Below, in pieces: positions 26,631 through 33,767 of a DNA stretch of 64,000 nt. The stretch spans positions 124,001 through 188,000 of the forward strand of contig JAMPUU010000015.1 of assembly GCA_030144965.1 (NCBI GenBank), in the 5' to 3' direction. Numbering within the stretch: the stretch's first letter is position 1; each line of letters opens with the position of its first letter. The position numbers were made by a program, and so were the translations under genes. The notes under the pieces were generated by a model. It was not told where the DNA came from, made no database searches, and worked only from the letters and a program-made list of their open reading frames with translations. Origin of the DNA: Nitrospira sp. BO4 (GTDB lineage: Bacteria > Nitrospirota > Nitrospiria > Nitrospirales > Nitrospiraceae).

Positions 26631-26852
26631 TTATTCTACGAGGCTCTGGGTTGACCTACAATAAGCGCCATCGCCTCGACCGATTCGACTATTTGCTGCT
26701 TTGATCATTGCGCGACGCATCATGTAAATCGTCAGCGGGTGTCGCGGGATCGGTGATCGATGACCAAAACGGTATAACGAACAAACATAAGCAGGCGCTA
26801 TGTGCACCGCCGCAATATTTGCTCCCAGTATCGCGAAAAGCCAGATCTGCAT
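26631..26852 (-). CDS. Possible small membrane protein
   Basis: 73 residues from the ATG at 26852. One N-terminal hydrophobic helix (MQIWLFAILGANIAAVHIAP) is followed by a basic tail (MMRRAMIKAANSRIGRG). GAG-rich sequence lies upstream but not at ideal spacing. Unconfirmed. Confidence 0.33.
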   Translation of the reverse strand: MQIWLFAILGANIAAVHIAPAYVCSLYRFGHRSPIPRHPLTIYMMRRAMIKAANSRIGRGDGAYCRSTQSLVE

Positions 26853-26988
26853 CCGGCTCACACTCCCCCGTGCCCCTCTCGCTTCATGAATGCAACCGCT
26901 CAGGCAGCTTTCGGGATGTCCCTGCTTCGTTCGGTCGATAACCCCTGGATGAATTTCGCACTGAGCCTGATCGGGAGAGGCAACGCGG

Positions 26989-27144
26989 CTAGGCATCCGT
27001 ACCGGTCTTGGGAATGATTGGAAACCACGGTATCCGACTGGTGTCTATAAGCAGATTACTTGCGGACTTTGAGTCAAACTTCTTGCGGCGCTTCCATTTG
27101 TTTTTGACAGTGTGGCGGGGCTTAGGGTGCTTCTTGGAAGGCAT
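26989..27144 (-). CDS. Possible 51-residue lysine/arginine-rich protein
   Basis: MPSKKHPKPRHTVKNKWKRR is an extreme basic N-terminus resembling small ribosome- or RNA-associated proteins, followed by a short neutral tail. No Shine-Dalgarno; TATAAT lies just upstream of the start, so it might be leaderless. Confidence 0.33.
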   Translation of the reverse strand: MPSKKHPKPRHTVKNKWKRRKKFDSKSASNLLIDTSRIPWFPIIPKTGTDA

Positions 27145-27781
27145 ACTTCATTATACCACGGAGCCGCCTGTGCCTCTCGAACATGAATCTTCCATGATGA
27201 GTTCGTGAACACTTCTTCATGGATCACTCATGTCCTGATAGCCGGGCGCTCTGAACTGTAGTCTTTCTAAGATGTGGAGAAGGTGGGAAAGGAGCCACAG
27301 ATAGACAGTAAGTATAATGCACTGGTCACCAGGCAAGAAGCCTAAGGAGTCCGTCCGGTGGGTGATCCAAACGACTTTCCTTAGGCCGCCAACAGGCGAG
27401 ATGTCGGGGTAGACTGCTTCGTCTGTTGACCTTTCTTGTGCCTGACGATAGCTGCGATCACTATACATCCTAGAGATGAAGAGAGTATGAATTGCCCATG
27501 AAAAAATCTTCATCAAACAAGGCGCGGTCTGGAAGAATGACTTAGATCAAAGTGCTCACCCAAACGCCCTAGCCCACAAAAAGAACCTATGAAACCGTCC
27601 CGGGGTACAACCGCGAGACGGCCCATAGGCTACCCGTCGAGAAACTTAAACAGGCCGAGGAGGTTGCTGAAGTCATTGATAGGCTGGGCGATTCTTTCAT
27701 TACCCCTTCTCTGAACGGATTAACCTCTCCAGCCTTGCGCCGGAGGGGATTTTTAGAGGGGTCGGTGCAGGAATGGGAAGC
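27145..27781. other. Spacer before the arsenic operon with a coding remnant
   Basis: No intact gene. A plus-strand frame open at about 27569-27785 has protein-like composition (RETAHRLPVEKLKQAEEVAE) but no start codon, so it may be the tail of a degraded gene. A minus-strand frame at 27217-27516 is possible but unsupported. Confidence 0.35.
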
Positions 27782-27817
27782 TTGACAGGATGATATTATG
27801 TCTATTACTCTAGACAT
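27782..27817 (+). promoter_or_regulatory. arsR promoter and operator
   Basis: TTGACA at 27782-27787, and a perfect inverted repeat ATGTCTA / TAGACAT at 27798-27804 and 27811-27817 with a six-base loop. The right arm ends immediately before the arsR ATG at 27818. The operator therefore covers the -10 region and start point, and any transcript must be nearly leaderless. Confidence 0.7.
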
Positions 27818-28195
27818 ATGGACATTCATCAAGCTCTGGTTGCTTTCGATGCCCTCTCACAAGAAACTCGGTTGCAGGTGTTTCGTCTGCTCGTGAAACA
27901 CGGGCCGGAAGGAACGCCGGCAGGAACGATTAGTGGGGCGTTGAATGTCCCGCACAATACGCTGTCCTTCCATCTCAATCATCTGCACAACGCTAAACTG
28001 ATCTCCTCCAGACGCGAAGGGCGGTCGATTATCTACGCGGCCAACTTCGACTTCTTCAACACGCTCATTCAGTACATGGTCAAAGATTGCTGCAGTACCC
28101 AGTTTGCGAGCATCCGCTCTGACAAGAAGCGTGGCTGCTCGATCATTGAACTCTCAGATTGTTGTACATCTCAACCGAAGGGGGCACGATCATGA
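27818..28195 (+). CDS. arsR: ArsR-family metalloid-responsive repressor
   Basis: 125 residues. The winged helix-turn-helix is visible as FDALSQETRLQVFRLLVKHG, ALNVPHNTLSFHLNHLHNAK and LISSRREGRSIIYAAN. Cysteines near the end (KDCCSTQF, GCSII, DCCTSQ) are candidate arsenite ligands in a C-terminal position, not in the classical ELCVCDL helix. It should repress its own operon until As(III) or methyl-As(III) binds. The stop overlaps the arsI start. Confidence 0.88.
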   Translation: MDIHQALVAFDALSQETRLQVFRLLVKHGPEGTPAGTISGALNVPHNTLSFHLNHLHNAKLISSRREGRSIIYAANFDFFNTLIQYMVKDCCSTQFASIRSDKKRGCSIIELSDCCTSQPKGARS

Positions 28196-28662
28196 AACGC
28201 TTTCATGTGCATGTCGGCGTGGACAATATCGATGAGGGCATTAAGTTCTACAGTGCTTTATTGGGCACCGCACCCATCAAAATCAAGGCGGATTACGCGA
28301 AGTGGTTGCTCGATGATCCTCGGGTGAACTTTGCCATTTCCACCCGCGCGCTTACGAAAGGGGTTGACCATCTCGGCATTCAGGTTGAGGAAGATGGGGA
28401 ACTCGCGGAAATTCGGGAACGATTGAAGAGTGCTGCTCTCTCGTTGTTCGACGAGGGCGAAACGGTATGCTGCTATGCCAAGTCCGACAAGTCTTGGGTA
28501 CACGACCCGTCTGGCATCCCATGGGAAACCTACAAGACAATGGAAGACGTACAGGTATTCGGGGAGTCACCTGAAGTGCAGGGAGCCTGTTGTACTCCCG
28601 ACACAACGGAACAACCTGCGTGCTGTGAACCATCTGAAAAGACTGCCGGGTGTTGCGGTTGA
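28192..28662 (+). CDS. arsI: ArsI/CadI-type VOC dioxygenase (C-As lyase family)
   Basis: 156 residues from the ATG at 28192. The VOC fold starts MKRFHVHVGVDNIDEGIKFY; His5, His60 and Glu112 are in the positions of the Fe(II) ligands, and the adjacent cysteine pair CC (93-94, in TVCCYAKSDKSWVHDPSG) matches the trivalent organoarsenical site of ArsI. These enzymes demethylate methylarsenite. The C-terminus adds a Cys-rich tail (GACC, ACCEP, GCCG). Cadmium-induced CadI is the close alternative. Coupled to arsR by a four-base overlap. Confidence 0.85.
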   Translation: MKRFHVHVGVDNIDEGIKFYSALLGTAPIKIKADYAKWLLDDPRVNFAISTRALTKGVDHLGIQVEEDGELAEIRERLKSAALSLFDEGETVCCYAKSDKSWVHDPSGIPWETYKTMEDVQVFGESPEVQGACCTPDTTEQPACCEPSEKTAGCCG

Positions 28663-28693
28663 TGAAGAGAGTCCTTGGTGATCTGCATTGGTA

Positions 28694-28748
28694 GCTTATG
28701 GCCGCTCGATCATGGCAGAAGCCTTGATGCGCACTGGTTTGGAATGGC
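28694..28748 (+). pseudogene. Vestigial arsC N-terminal fragment
   Basis: The frame reads AYGRSIMAEALMRTGLEWHE, matching the GNSARSQMAEALLRHL segment of the intact arsC that begins right after it. About 18 codons without the catalytic loop. Probably the scar of replacement or duplication of arsC. Confidence 0.6.
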
Positions 28749-29159
28749 ATGAAGCAGCGAGTACTCTTTCTCTGTACGGGGAACTCAGCGCGTAGCCAAA
28801 TGGCAGAGGCGCTTCTCCGTCACTTGGCGGAAGACCGTTTCGAGGTTGCAAGCGCAGGGACGAATCCAGCCGGGCTCAATCCCATGACGGTCGTCACCAT
28901 GCAGGAAATTGGCGTCGATGTACGTCAGTATCGTTCGAAGCATGTCGAAGAGTTTGTCGGGCAGTCGTTTACCTACGTCATTACCGTCTGTGATCGAGCC
29001 AAGGAGTCGTGTCCAGTCCTTCCCGCGGTCTATAAAGCGCTGCATTGGCCAGTTGATGATCCCGCTGCGGCCTCGGAAGAAAGCCGACCAAGGCACTTTT
29101 CCCGAGTGAGAGACGAAATCGCGGCTCAGATCGGCCGATTTCTAGCAGAAGTTGGGTGA
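28749..29159 (+). CDS. arsC: Arsenate reductase, thioredoxin-coupled low-MW phosphatase type
   Basis: 136 residues. The P-loop CTGNSARS has Cys9 and Arg15. The resolving pair is Cys81 and Cys88 in VCDRAKESCP, equivalent to Cys10/82/89 of the Staphylococcus enzyme, so a full thioredoxin-dependent cycle is expected. It reduces arsenate to arsenite in the cytoplasm. It lies 86 bases after arsI, across the vestigial fragment. No arsenite efflux gene (arsB/acr3) is in the window. Confidence 0.93.
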   Translation: MKQRVLFLCTGNSARSQMAEALLRHLAEDRFEVASAGTNPAGLNPMTVVTMQEIGVDVRQYRSKHVEEFVGQSFTYVITVCDRAKESCPVLPAVYKALHWPVDDPAAASEESRPRHFSRVRDEIAAQIGRFLAEVG

Positions 29160-29236
29160 TCCAATCAGCTGAGAACGAGTGCTCTCCAAGCGCCACATTA
29201 GATTGAGTACTCAGAGGTCATAGCCAACCGGGCTGG

Positions 29237-29476
29237 CTATCCAACCGATGAACCGGGAATCTTGCCATCAATGATGAGTTTGCCATAGGCAATGCTGAGG
29301 GTCGCAGCTTCGTCCTCTGTCGCATACACATCAGCCGTGAAAAATGGACACACGATCTGCTCGTTGTGTTTAGTGGTCCACGAAATGCGAAGGCTCAATC
29401 CCCACATGCCAATCTCCGCGAGATGTCGAGGTGCGGGCTGAATGGTGAATCCTCTGTAGGTCACCGCTTTGGTCAT
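29237..29476 (-). CDS. Small conserved-looking protein (YRGFTI type)
   Basis: 79 residues: TKAVTYRGFTIQPAPRHLAE, then a beta-rich middle (MWGLSLRISWTTKH) and a C-terminal helix followed by KLIIDGKIPG. The pattern of short strands then helix then IIDGK is seen in several small hypothetical proteins; I cannot name the family with certainty. Convergent with arsC. Confidence 0.6.
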   Translation of the reverse strand: MTKAVTYRGFTIQPAPRHLAEIGMWGLSLRISWTTKHNEQIVCPFFTADVYATEDEAATLSIAYGKLIIDGKIPGSSVG

Positions 29477-29657
29477 TTGCTCTTGGCTGTCTCCTTTCTC
29501 GGTAGGTCTTTGATCGAGGCCTCGACCTCAGTGGCTATCGTGGGCCCGCGCCAGAGTGAGGCATCTCCAAGGCCATGTCCCGGGACTTTCCGCTGAACTC
29601 ATTTCGGTCGCTGTTCGACCGTCTCACCATCGAACTCTTTAACCATACTGAAGAACT

Positions 29658-29747
29658 TTATGGAGCCACGAGTATCGCGATGCCCCAAACCAGGAGCAAG
29701 ATTGCGACAATGATCATGAAGAGTTGCACATCGCTCAATCGCTCCAT
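29658..29747 (-). CDS. 29-residue single-helix membrane peptide
   Basis: ATG at 29747 with TAAGGG upstream: MERLSDVQLF then MIIVAILLLVWGIAILVAP, an amphipathic N-terminus plus one transmembrane helix at the extreme C-terminus. A longer in-frame ATG at 29870 exists but its extra sequence is not protein-like. Confidence 0.4.
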   Translation of the reverse strand: MERLSDVQLFMIIVAILLLVWGIAILVAP

Positions 29748-29989
29748 GGAGGCCCTTATCTCAGGGGATGAATCGAATAGAAAGGAATGCCCCAGCAAGG
29801 AGCGCGCCTGGGGGAATCTCATGGAAATCCAAAGGTTTCCAAAAGCGACCGCATCTACGAAGTGAATCAATCTGATTCGTATAGAATAAAAATGGATTCA
29901 GGGCGCCTGCATCAGCGGAGCGCCATCTGGAGTGTTAAGGATACTGCTTGGCCGGGAACGGAAGGGGATTACTTAGCCGTGAATCTGGG

Positions 29990-30178
29990 TCAGCCTGGAA
30001 TCCGATAATAGGTAAGACTTTCGGTCCGCCCACATTTATCGCACATTCCATCTTGAGTGACCGCGCCATGCCGGCGAAGACTCGCCCAGCTAAACCGTAT
30101 TTCATTTTCGGTCCTGGGTCTTAACACCGACAACATACCGGAACATCTGGAACAGTATTTGTCCGTTGTAGTCATCAT
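29990..30178 (-). CDS. Small zinc-ribbon protein, copy 1
   Basis: 62 residues from tandem ATGs at 30178/30175 preceded by AAGGAGAG. Two knuckles, YCSRCSG near residue 8 and MCDKCGR near residue 46, give a CxxC-x(n)-CxxC zinc ribbon. The in-frame extension to 30313 lacks a start site. Cytosolic; could bind nucleic acid or a protein partner. Confidence 0.6.
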   Translation of the reverse strand: MMTTTDKYCSRCSGMLSVLRPRTENEIRFSWASLRRHGAVTQDGMCDKCGRTESLTYYRIPG

Positions 30179-30384
30179 TGACTCTCCTTTCCAAGGCCGT
30201 TGCCTTGGCCCCTTTAGAGAGGATCCCCAGACTAATAGGCCTTGATCGGCCGTAGTACTAGGAAAAAGACTAGTGACAACATCTCCCTCATGGCCCTGAA
30301 AAGACCGCGTCACTGGAACACTCAGAATTGTTTACAAAACAGACCAATTGAGGAAAGCTTTCCTGTGTCTTGGAGGACACAGGG

Positions 30385-30606
30385 ATGCAGGACAATCCCT
30401 CAAATTTCCGCACGATCAGGCTGACTCCCGGTCAAGAAGCCGATGGAAGCTGGCGTTGCCAGTATGCGATTCTTGAAGACGGGAGCACACCGTCAGACCA
30501 ACGAGTAGGGTATCCCGAGGGAACCTTTGCGACACTCGCCGAAGCGGTGGCTGCTGCAAGGAACGTCGCGCAACGCATCATCGATTCATTCAAACCCACT
30601 ACCTAA
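30385..30606 (+). CDS. Small WRCQY-motif protein, copy 2
   Basis: 73 residues from the ATG at 30385, eight bases after GGAGG. FRTIRLTPGQEADGSWRCQY and VGYPEGTFATLAEAVAAARN align with the gene at 22957 over most of the length, so the two are paralogues about 7 kb apart. Function unknown. Confidence 0.65.
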   Translation: MQDNPSNFRTIRLTPGQEADGSWRCQYAILEDGSTPSDQRVGYPEGTFATLAEAVAAARNVAQRIIDSFKPTT

Positions 30607-30722
30607 TGTTCAAGTGGCTTGGTGGGAACCCGTCGATACAAGAAACCTCAGCGTCCACTAACAAATATCCATTTGCCCTCACCTGCTTCTACGCACCCGT
30701 GCTGAGACCCAGACCACCGGCG

Positions 30723-30866
30723 TTACTTGGTGGTCCGACAGCCCGGATGGTTGCAGGGGCAAGCGGTTCCCTCGGTACGGGCGGAACGGCATTCGTCAGA
30801 GCAGAATTCTTTTCCCGCTTCAGCGAAACATTTACATCGAGGATGGGCGCATGTCTTCTCGGTCAT
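30723..30866 (-). CDS. Bacterial metallothionein-like protein
   Basis: 47 residues, too short for routine gene calling. ATG at 30866 with GAGGAGAC upstream. Eight cysteines: C6, C11, C13 (CAHPRCKC), C22, C26 (FCSDEC), C36, C38 and C43 (CPCNHPGC), plus His8 and His40. The order CxxxxCxC...(Y/F)CSxxC...CxCxHxxC matches SmtA/BmtA metallothioneins, which bind Zn, Cd or Cu in the cytoplasm. It lies ten bases after the exported protein gene, so the two form one operon preceded by a palindrome. Confidence 0.82.
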   Translation of the reverse strand: MTEKTCAHPRCKCFAEAGKEFCSDECRSARTEGTACPCNHPGCRTTK

Positions 30867-30876
30867 GGCTGTCTCC

Positions 30877-31188
30877 TCAATTCGCACGCTGCAACGTCGT
30901 CGTATGGCCTTGGTCCGTCACATAGGCTTTGACCAGGTCGCCCGGCAGCACTTTGTCGAGCTTCGTTCTCTTGTCGACATGAATCTTTCGGTCTATGCCG
31001 TCCTCATCTTTTATGTAGTAATGCTCTCCCACGATATTCATCAAAACCCCCGTGATCGAATCTTTCGTGAGGCGCTCTTTGATGGTGGGACTGGCTTCTT
31101 TTTCCGCCATGGGATCTGCTGCGTGTGTCATGCCGATTCCGGAGCCCAATAGTCCGACCACAAGCATGGATAGTATTCCTGTCTTCAT
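30877..31188 (-). CDS. Small periplasmic protein in the metallothionein operon
   Basis: 103 residues, ATG with ACGGAGG upstream. A signal peptide (MKTGILSMLVVGLLGSGIGM) is cleaved near THAADP. The mature domain (DSITGVLMNIVGEHYYIKDE followed by a beta-rich half with GDLVKAYVTDQGHTTTLQ) looks like a small OB-fold-type beta barrel. Linkage to a metallothionein suggests a role in metal stress. Confidence 0.65.
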   Translation of the reverse strand: MKTGILSMLVVGLLGSGIGMTHAADPMAEKEASPTIKERLTKDSITGVLMNIVGEHYYIKDEDGIDRKIHVDKRTKLDKVLPGDLVKAYVTDQGHTTTLQRAN

Positions 31189-31211
31189 ATGACCTCCGTG
31201 TAGGTTTCACA

Positions 31212-31228
31212 TAGCCTTGCATAGGCTA
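31212..31228. promoter_or_regulatory. Palindrome upstream of the metallothionein operon
   Basis: TAGCCT-TGCAT-AGGCTA, perfect six-base arms, 24-40 bases upstream of the first ATG (31188, minus strand). A candidate operator for a metal-responsive repressor. No regulator gene is adjacent. Confidence 0.45.
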
Positions 31229-31667
31229 CGTGTATCCGAAGCTGGGAATACACCTTGGACAGACCATTGGTTAAAAACGAGATAGTGTGGTGGTGTAACG
31301 AAATTATCAAACCCTTCGCCCCTCGAGCACGCATGACAATGAGACACCCTCAGAACCCTTGAGGCAGTGAGCGCGTAGTCCGACCCGTCTGAGGTTTCCC
31401 ATCCAATCAGGGGTAAACCGCACGAGCATGCTGTGCGGAAAGTGAGTATCACAGGCGGAAGGACCAAACTGCCATCTATGTTCCAAGTGTGCGACGAAGC
31501 TGAATGTCTCCCTGCTCTCAGCGTTGTTGATGGCGGTCCTGCTCCCTCGGTCCGCCTCTTGCAGAAGCCCGAACGGATTGAAACGTTGTCGAGGCTATTC
31601 GGCAGGGGTTCCTGCTAGTCGACCGCTTGTCATCCAGCGAGTCGCGATCTCAACGAAGGGGGCGACC
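31229..31667. other. Spacer without a supported gene
   Basis: A minus-strand frame (31207-31467) with scattered Cys pairs (CSCG and CHAC) and plus-strand frames lack ribosome-binding sites or family features. It contains the promoter regions of the flanking divergent operons. Confidence 0.4.
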
Positions 31668-31856
31668 ATGAATCTGCGCTGGTTCAATGTTCTAGGATTT
31701 GTGATGTTGTTCCTCGCGCTCTTTCTGAATGAAATCGTGTTCTTGAATGTGTGGCACGGGTCCAATTTCTCCTTGGTTGCTGTCGCGGTCGCATATTATG
31801 TCGTCGCAATTGGGCTCTCACTCTGGGGAGGCTCACATCGCCCGCAGAGAGGCTGA
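31668..31856 (+). CDS. Small two-helix membrane protein
   Basis: 62 residues from the ATG at 31668, preceded by GAAGGGGG. Two transmembrane helices: LRWFNVLGFVMLFLALFLNE and SLVAVAVAYYVVAIGLSLWG, then a short basic tail. First of a run of small plus-strand genes. Confidence 0.55.
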   Translation: MNLRWFNVLGFVMLFLALFLNEIVFLNVWHGSNFSLVAVAVAYYVVAIGLSLWGGSHRPQRG

Positions 31857-31870
31857 CCCCAAAGAGATAA

Positions 31871-32182
31871 ATGTCCAGCAGATCTTGCGAGGAACACAAT
31901 GAAACCTATGGCACCGCCATCGTGAAAGTCCGCTTCTACGAACTCGCGCTCGACGGATCTGGTGATCAAGAAGTTGGGAGCATTAGCCTCGAGGGAGGAC
32001 TCCTCGTCGTGAATCCGGAGAGCCGGCTGATTCTGACACGCTTCATCGAGAAGCCTCTCATGGTCCATGAGAAAGGGAAGTCTGTCCGTCTCCATCCGCT
32101 GAAAGAACCCGAGGCCTTTCTGCGTGCCTTGTCACGTGCAATCCACGACTCATACCTCTGGGCCGGTCCTCTGGAGGAATGA
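31871..32182 (+). CDS. Hypothetical protein
   Basis: 103 residues, 14 bases after the previous stop. Mixed beta/alpha: KVRFYELALDGSGDQEVGSI, EGGLLVVNPESRLILTRFIE, then a helical end (EAFLRALSRAIHDSYLW). A GTG at 31923 is an alternative start. Its last codons contain the ribosome-binding site of the next micro-gene. Confidence 0.5.
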   Translation: MSSRSCEEHNETYGTAIVKVRFYELALDGSGDQEVGSISLEGGLLVVNPESRLILTRFIEKPLMVHEKGKSVRLHPLKEPEAFLRALSRAIHDSYLWAGPLEE

Positions 32183-32185
32183 GCC

Positions 32186-32275
32186 ATGCGCCTTCGCCGG
32201 CGAAATGTCCCGTTCCTTCTGTTCGTGGCTCTGATCATTGTCTTCATCGTGTATTTCTTAAAAGTTGTCGCCTGA
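32186..32275 (+). CDS. 29-residue single-helix membrane peptide
   Basis: ATG at 32186, with GGAGGAATGAGCC immediately upstream overlapping the previous stop, so translation is coupled. MRLRRR is followed by NVPFLLFVALIIVFIVYFLK, a textbook positive-inside single helix. The third and best-supported of the micro-membrane genes. Confidence 0.5.
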   Translation: MRLRRRNVPFLLFVALIIVFIVYFLKVVA

Positions 32276-32337
32276 CATCATGAGATGAGGACGTTCGAAC
32301 CGATTTCGCGTGCCCGTATGCTCAGGGAGGCTTTGTT

Positions 32338-32517
32338 ATGGGAATAGTCAGATTGCCGCAGTGTGTGACGTTCCTTTGCAGGACATGTTGGGCCGTTGAA
32401 AACCAGAATAAATCACCTCGATCTAAAAGGGTGGCGCTCGGAATTTGCCATGAATGTGAAACCATAAATTGGCTGTATTCTCATCGAGCAAAGCCTGCGA
32501 TCAGGCCGAAGACGTAA
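32338..32517 (+). CDS. Small zinc-ribbon protein, copy 2
   Basis: 59 residues, ATG seven bases after AGGGAGG. FLCRTCWAVE and GICHECETINW form a CxxC-x(n)-CxxC ribbon, with a basic C-terminal tail (HRAKPAIRPKT). It is similar in plan, not in detail, to the genes at 29990 and 32548. Confidence 0.55.
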   Translation: MGIVRLPQCVTFLCRTCWAVENQNKSPRSKRVALGICHECETINWLYSHRAKPAIRPKT

Positions 32518-32547
32518 CCCCGGACCATTGCGGTCAGGGAGACTGCC

Positions 32548-32712
32548 ATGCTACCACCGAATCCGAAACTCCTCTGCCAAACGTGCTTTTTGGATATCAA
32601 GCCCATCACCGCACTCCCGAAGGTCTCGTTTTCCATCGGTCGATGCCAACAATGCGGCATTAAACCGGCTCGCCTCTTCTTGGCAGAGAGCGGTCGCCCA
32701 AGGTCCCAATAA
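32548..32712 (+). CDS. Small zinc-ribbon protein, copy 3
   Basis: 54 residues, ATG after CAGGGAG. KLLCQTCFLDIKPITALPKV then IGRCQQCGIKPARLF gives paired CxxC knuckles about 22 residues apart. It follows copy 2 by 30 bases in the same orientation, so they are probably co-transcribed. Confidence 0.5.
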   Translation: MLPPNPKLLCQTCFLDIKPITALPKVSFSIGRCQQCGIKPARLFLAESGRPRSQ

Positions 32713-32748
32713 GCCTCACCCTGGCCTTCCCACGTCCACAGTTCGAAA

Positions 32749-33069
32749 ATGTTATTGATGGATACTCAACAGGAGTTGCAAGCCATGATCCCAAACAATC
32801 AAGTAACCTATAATGAGGCTGAAAAACGCTATGAAATGACGTTCGGCAACCTGGTGGTTTACGCCAATGTCCACAAGGATAAGAATACGCTCTATATAAA
32901 TTACGTTTTTGCGCCGCAGGAATTGCGCGGGAAGGGTGCGGCCGGGGAATTCATGGGTAAATTAATGGAAGTGGTGCGCGAAGAAAAACTGAACGCAGTG
33001 CCCATATGTGGCTATGCCGCCAGTTGGCTCCGGCGACATAGTGAGTATCAGGATTTGATTTCTGATTAG
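32749..33069 (+). CDS. YjdJ-type GCN5-related N-acetyltransferase
   Basis: 106 residues (an ATG at 32758 is an alternative start). The compact GNAT form is clear: YEMTFGNLVVYANVHKDKNT, YINYVFAPQELRGKGAAGEF with the acetyl-CoA loop (R/Q)GxGxA, and PICGYAASWLRRHSEYQDL. These minimal enzymes acetylate unknown small-molecule or protein amines. Codon usage is AT-richer than the backbone, suggesting acquisition. Confidence 0.85.
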   Translation: MLLMDTQQELQAMIPNNQVTYNEAEKRYEMTFGNLVVYANVHKDKNTLYINYVFAPQELRGKGAAGEFMGKLMEVVREEKLNAVPICGYAASWLRRHSEYQDLISD

Positions 33070-33142
33070 TAAGATCATCGTCTTGCTGAATCGGTCGGCA
33101 AGGTGCCGATATATGCGCTTTCCCCTTCGCCGGCAGACCCTT

Positions 33143-33244
33143 CTATTCAAGATCTGCAACGTGATCTTCCAGAATCTTCGGGACGTATTCCGCCAATAAT
33201 GCGTGTTCCAGTGCTGCCGCACCGTGAGGTTGTTTATGTGTCAT
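33143..33244 (-). CDS. Possible 33-residue helical peptide coupled to the WYL gene
   Basis: The ATG at 33244 overlaps the end of the WYL-domain gene. The product (MTHKQPHGAAALEHALLAEY then VPKILEDHVADLE) is a single amphipathic helix. Weakly supported. Confidence 0.28.
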   Translation of the reverse strand: MTHKQPHGAAALEHALLAEYVPKILEDHVADLE

Positions 33245-33767
33245 TACTGTACCGGTCGGCAATCTCCTTCGGCTGACGCCGCAGCCAGCGCCTCCACGGG
33301 TTTTTTTCGAACCGCTCGCGAAGCCATTCCTCATCCCAGTATTGGGCCACGATCGGATCAAAGTCGAAACGCTCGGGCAGCAGTCGCCAGTGACTGATCT
33401 TCCGGCGGACAAAGGTGCGCGGAGCCCGCTTCCTGCGGCACCAGGTATAGATCACTTCATCCTCGCTTGGGCGATAGATCTCGACGACCCGTCCCGTAAC
33501 CACGCCGGATTTATCTTCGTAACGGATCCAGATCGGCTGGCCGGCCTCGAACGCATGGCGTTCGTCCTCGGCTGTGAATAGCCGACTGTGCGTCTCCGGC
33601 ATGTCGACCAGCTCAGCAGGTTCCACGGTGAGATTGGACCCCTTTTGCGATGGCGTGTCGTGGTGATGCGGGCTGGCGCTGCCTTGGCGCTGACGTGACG
33701 AGCGGCGAAATCCCATCCACGCACCCCAGCCCATCACGACAATGAGACAAAGAATGAGAAGGTCCAC
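33234..33767 (-). CDS. Membrane-anchored WYL-domain protein
   Basis: 177 residues from a GTG at 33767, six bases after GGAGAGG; the TTG at 33821 is less likely. One N-terminal helix (MDLLILCLIVVMGWGAWMGF), a polar linker, then a WYL-like domain: IWIRYEDKSGVVTGRVVEIY, EVIYTWCRRKRAPRTFVRRK and ISHWRLLPERF. WYL domains bind nucleic-acid ligands in transcription regulators and CRISPR accessory proteins; a version tied to a membrane helix without a helix-turn-helix is unusual. It may sense a ligand near the membrane. Confidence 0.65.
   Translation of the reverse strand: MDLLILCLIVVMGWGAWMGFRRSSRQRQGSASPHHHDTPSQKGSNLTVEPAELVDMPETHSRLFTAEDERHAFEAGQPIWIRYEDKSGVVTGRVVEIYRPSEDEVIYTWCRRKRAPRTFVRRKISHWRLLPERFDFDPIVAQYWDEEWLRERFEKNPWRRWLRRQPKEIADRYSNDT

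Noticed and set aside
27700..27765. Intrinsic terminator ahead of arsR
   Set aside because: CCTCTCC and GGAGGGG pair only imperfectly and the T-run is short.
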